Shown here: in pieces, positions 59,641 to 64,000 of the stretch
How positions within the stretch are numbered: position 1 is the stretch's first letter
Layout of the letters: each line of letters begins with the position of its first letter
Origin: Embiotoca jacksoni
Taxonomy: Eukaryota > Chordata > Actinopteri > Embiotocidae
Assembly (NCBI GenBank): GCA_022577435.1
Contig: JAKOON010000012.1
Location: 10,533,412 to 10,597,411 of the forward strand
DNA length: 64,000 nt
Direction: 5' to 3'
The notes under the pieces: generated by a model
Databases searched by the model: none
Seen by the model: only the letters and a program-made list of their open reading frames with translations
Told to the model about the DNA's origin: nothing
Program-made: the position numbers and the translations under genes

Positions 59641-61584
59641 TGACACTGAGCGCCACCTCTCAGGTGTCATCTAGTTACTTCCCTGGGTGCTGCGCGCAGG
59701 CTTTCCTATCATCCATTGATCATCAGGAACATTCAGACCATCTTGCTTCATTTCTCACTGCAGTCATAATAGTCTATGCTGCATCACAGCTTCACCCCTA
59801 CACCGCCCTACTGCCACCAGTGTCAAGGTCTTGTCCATGGTACCTTGGGGAGGGATCTCTGATTGGTTGCTATTTATAGGGTTCTATCCCTTATACATCC
59901 ATCTAATCTATGAGCTCAAAAAAGCTTCTGCAACTGGTCAACTCCTGTCGTTTCTTTAAAAGAGTCGACATTTCAATTGAAGTATCTTTTTTTTTCTTAT
60001 ACTGAGAGGTAAACAAACCAAACTGTGTCCGGCCATTGGTGTCTTCCAAATTCTCCATGGAAACTCACATTAACCATGCTCCTCTGTTACTTATCATGTT
60101 GCTGTGTTCAATTTCTATGCTGCATAATCTACTGTGACCACCTGCATTGAAACAGTTAGATGTGAGAGGCTGAGCTGATTTGCAATTTTGCTTTTCTGAA
60201 CTGTGTCAAGTGGCTCATTTGGTTGGAAAACAATGGTATATAGAAGTGAAAAGACCAGACTTATCTGAGAAATATTTTCCTCACACAAGGAAAATGAAAC
60301 GACAGTGGACGGGCAGCTTGTTTGAGATTGTGGTGAGTACAGGTAATTTCTGTTTAGCATAGTATTAAATTAATGAGCATGTGGTCACAGATGTGCATTT
60401 TTCACAGCCAGTTCAAACAGGTCTCATTGAATGAGAACTGATAACTGGAGCTTTCTCCTCTATAATGGCTAATTTGCTTCATCATGCAACTGCTTGATAC
60501 TCAATCTGCAGTCGTGAGGTCATGTACCTCAGGTAACAGTTAGACTGAAATATTAGCTAGTAACCTCGCTGGACAGAAAGCTCTTACAGTAAACACTCCT
60601 GACGAGGAAACATTCGCAGCGGTAACATAATGATCCACTGTGTTTATATCAATACAGAGAGGCTAGTGAAGCCTGGCTTAGGGCATGTTCAGAGACGGCG
60701 CTTCAACCTGTATTGGATGACAAATCAGCTGTACGTAACCAGGCAAGACCTAACAGGAAATCAATGTATCCAGCCACCTATCCTACATCAATACAATGTC
60801 TTACTTTGTTCTCCATAAGCCTGTTCATCTTGCTGTCTCGCTCTCCTTTCCTTCTCTGTTTTCTCGCTCTGTCTTTGCAGTGTGCTTCTTTGAAAACACT
60901 CTGCACACAGCATCTCTATTTTAAGGGCATCTTTGTTTCTCTGCTTTGTATTCAAATGATCAGGCTTACAGGCAGGAGGATGCAGCTCTGAAGACGAGTG
61001 GGATGGTGGGAGAGCAGGGAGGAGAGGTGGCGAGTTCGGCTTTTGGAGTCAGATTTCTCCTAAACCAGATCTTTACGTGGCGATGACAGCTGGAGGAATG
61101 CACCGCTAATTCCCCTAACGCAGGTCACGTGACCTTTGGGCTCGATTACCTTTCAGAGCAATTTGAACAGTTTGGGTGGTCAGGGCAGAGAAAAATGTTC
61201 ATCCGTAACAAGTGTGTCGTTTACACTATGATTGTGAAGCAGTGTGTATTTGCAGTAATATGGGTTATAATACCATACCCTGAAACCAGACAGTTTGGTT
61301 GTGTGTGGCCTTCCCTCGTGGCCAGACCAGACTGCACCTCCCAGGAACGATGAGTGCAGCCAGTGGTACGTTTCTGTGTGTCTGGTAATGCAAAGTGGGC
61401 CAGTTGGTTTGCGGTACATTGGTCCATGTTTGACTCAGATCATGGTCACATGGAGGTTCTCCATAGTTTTACTCTTGGGATAAAATGTTTTTCTTACAGC
61501 AAATAATCTCCACTTGCCGCAGAGGTAAATTTACGTTTATTTGAGTTTGCTTGAAAACATCTACTCTCATCTTGACGTCGTAAT
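59641..61584. other. Gene-free stretch
   Basis: No exon or element recognised. Confidence 0.4.
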
Positions 61585-61592
61585 CCTTAGAC

Positions 61593-62005
61593 CAGAGGTC
61601 TTCAACAGGGGGTCCGCGACCCTTAGGGGGTCCGCGTAGGTACTGCAGGGGGTCCTGAAATTTTTGGTTGATTAGATCATTTTTCCTATTTTTTTTCCCA
61701 CCAATTTAAATGTCTTTAAATACACATTAACATGAATCCAACATATTGTAGCGAATGGATAAATGGAGGCAGAAGATGTTATCTTTCAGTCAGAAATGCA
61801 CACATTCAGCGGCACACAGGAGCTCTCAAGCTTGGGCACCGGTTCACTCACAGCGCGAGACTAGCCTGGACCTCCCTCCAAGCCTCCTGCACTCCTCCAG
61901 TTTAATATAAAACACAATTTTATACAATATATATAGTAGGGGGTCCCTGCTCCATCTCTTTATCAGTTTGCAGGTCCTTGGCCTGAAAAATGTTGAAGAC
62001 CCCTG
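61593..62005. mobile_element. Non-autonomous hAT-like transposon (413 bp) with 8-bp target duplication
   Basis: Ends are inverted: left CAGAGGTCTTCAACA, right (reverse complement) CAGGGGTCTTCAACA, one mismatch in 15. The element is flanked by identical 8-base CCTTAGAC at 61585-61592 and 62006-62013. CAG...CTG ends with an 8-bp duplication are the signature of hAT transposons (Charlie-like). Inside the left end, GGGGGTCC is repeated three times (about 61609, 61627 and 61648), as in subterminal transposase-binding repeats. There is no transposase frame, so it needed help in trans. Confidence 0.9.
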
Positions 62006-62042
62006 CCTTAGACCTTGTATTTACAGTACAGTGAAATCTTTA

Positions 62043-62062
62043 TTGTTGTTGTTGTTTGCTGT

Positions 62063-62103
<41 letters not shown>
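62043..62103. repeat. (TTG)n microsatellite
   Basis: About 20 TTG/GTT units with one TTTGCTG interruption near the left end. It begins about 30 bases after the hAT target duplication. Confidence 0.95.
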
Positions 62104-62104
<1 letters not shown>

Positions 62105-64000
62105 CTGCTGTTGACAGCTGTTACTGTAAAGATAAGATGAGCACAGTGAAAACAGCATGATGATTTAACATGTTTGGTCTCATTAAATCTCCAGAAGATC
62201 CATCTTCAATCCAGCCTGTGTTATCTGTATCTTATTATTGTTGTCACTGAGTATTTTAGAAAAACACCAAAAACCCAGTGTACGCATGGATTGAGAAACC
62301 TTCATGTTGCATACACAAGTATTTGCGTATTCTGCTGATTCATTATTTCACAACTCCATGCAAACACACATATTTACTAAAGCCATGTTTGAGTTTTTGT
62401 CTTGATTGCCATGTGTGATTGATGAGTGGTCTTATTCAGCCCTGCAGCGGCAGACTCCAGATATAGAGGCCGAGCACCACACTTACATTTGGCAGCATTT
62501 TCAAAAGATGTTCTCAGACGTCAGATACAGTAGGGTGACTACCATTAGTTGGAGCCGTGCACCGAAGACATGAAATGGCCACATACAAGAGGCTCCTCTC
62601 TCTACGTCTCTGCCTTTCTCCTACGCATTTCCATACGCTGTTTTTCTGTTCGTTCTTGTTATTCTCTGTCTCACACTCTCCCAAACACATGCACTCACAC
62701 ACACCTCCACTCTCAGAGAAACAAACACACAAACAGACGGGTTATTGCACATGGCGTTTGTATACAAGTGCATCGGGTTTGAAGGACGGCTGACGAAGTG
62801 TTGATGCGTCAGGAGAGTCTCTGTTGACGGGCCACTAATGCAGCGTGGCACCAAGCAGAATGGGCAGCAGAGGCTCACAGCGGAGGAGGGAGAGTAAACT
62901 GTAAACCGACACTTAGGCTGAATGGACTTGTTTGTCACTGTGGGTAGCAATTACTTGGCCTGGCCCGGCTTTGAGTAAACTCCCTGATCAGAAGGATGCC
63001 CATCAGCCAAGGCGGGAGAGGAAGGCAGGACCGGACGCCGTGTTGATACGTCCTGCGTCCTGGTCCTTGTGTTTGAACACACTCAGGTTGAGCTTCCACC
63101 TGTTGACTCTTTCCTCGTGTCTCTGTTTGTGCAGGCAGCGGTGAAAGCAGCTCCAGCTTAAAGGCTTGAATTAACATTGTGACAGGTTAGCGAGATGTGC
63201 AGATCAGGCATCGTGCCCAGTCATGCGCAGAGCTAGCAGTGCTACGTTGTACCTGCTGCAGCTTCTTCACACAGGATGCAGCACTGCAGCTGCAAAAAGA
63301 GGAATTAGCTCAGGCTTTCCCATCACAGGGGATTAATCCACTTGAGTGACTTCAAAGAAAAATAGACAACTTTAGCGAAAACAAAAATAACTGAAATGAT
63401 TGCTGTCATATAATTAAAAAAACTTTGTGGGACTCCATGAATACACAAAGTTGGCATTAACCAGCATGTAGCGGCAGATCTCAAATTTAATATAGAGAAA
63501 TTACAGAAACAAGCATGTTTTCATTGCTAGATAATCTCAAAACTTTCTAAATATTTTACGCTTTCATTTGAGAATTGTCATCATTTAGTTTTATTACCAC
63601 AGCTGCGTACTTCTCCCATCTCCGTTCAATTAACTGAAGACCTTTATCTCATCACAGGTTTGCCTCAAGCGTTTCGTTTCTGTTCGCACATTGATTGAGA
63701 GAGCAAACATAAAGCAGCCGACTGTGAACGGTGGGTACAGTAAGCTGCGTGGGAGAATGTGCTCCGTGATCTCGATGTCCACGCATCAGTGAAACTTGTG
63801 GGCACAGGGAGGACAGCTTTTGAAAATGTCAGTTCCTCTTTCTATATTTAACCCCCTCCCCCCCCCGTCCTCCTTCCCCTCCAGCTTTTACACTATTATT
63901 TCATTTGCACACTGTGCACCCATGCTGTGTTTTGACGTATGGTGTCGAGATGTCCAAAGATAGGTGAAGTTTCTTTGACAGACACTCCTGTTACAGTAAC
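62104..64000. other. Gene-free right end of the window
   Basis: No exon supported. A pyrimidine tract (TTTCTCCTACGC) and CACACACC patch lie near 62620-62710, and a C-rich run near 63852-63868. An acceptor-like TTTGTGCAG at about 63134 has no convincing open frame behind it. Confidence 0.4.

Overview
The window reads as nuclear DNA of a bony fish (teleost). Genes are split by GT-AG introns, microsatellites and homopolymer runs are abundant, and many stretches match interspersed repeats that I know from teleost genomes. The three certain genes read clearly as vertebrate proteins of high similarity to fish and human family members. No prokaryotic, phage, plasmid or CRISPR feature is present.

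Layout. 1-22 kb is gene-poor. It holds a decayed LINE with reverse transcriptase remnants (1.2-2.4 kb), a possible small minus-strand exon (5.8 kb), a perfect 64-bp palindrome built around an (AT)18 run (9.9 kb), a CCAAT/GC-box cluster that looks like a promoter without a recognisable gene (11.1 kb), a common teleost repeat (14.6 kb), an internally deleted LINE (15.5-15.9 kb) and CTCF-like motifs (17.9 and 18.5 kb). 22.5-26.8 kb is paqr7 (membrane progestin receptor alpha) on the minus strand: one intact coding exon plus an inferred non-coding leader exon near a GC-rich, CCAAT-containing promoter. 30.5-33.1 kb is stmn1 (stathmin 1) on the minus strand, four coding exons plus an inferred leader exon. 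36.6-44.0 kb is serinc2 on the plus strand, ten coding exons giving 455 residues, a 1.5-kb 3' UTR and clustered AATAAA signals. 44-64 kb has no gene I can name. It contains a CpG-rich block near 48 kb that may be the 5' end of a plus-strand gene continuing outside the window, many microsatellites, and a non-autonomous hAT-like transposon with a perfect 8-bp target duplication at 61.6-62.0 kb.

The three genes are not a pathway. Paqr7 is a plasma-membrane steroid receptor, stathmin a microtubule-destabilising phosphoprotein, and Serinc2 a multipass membrane protein linked to serine-containing lipids. PAQR7 and STMN1 are also neighbours in human (1p36.11), while human SERINC2 lies several Mb away (1p35), so the order here reflects a rearranged but related chromosome segment. 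I found no convincing new multi-gene system. The best leads are structural: fold-back repeats, a two-level minisatellite, a 3' UTR hairpin, a stathmin with a changed phosphosite, and several unassigned exon or promoter candidates.
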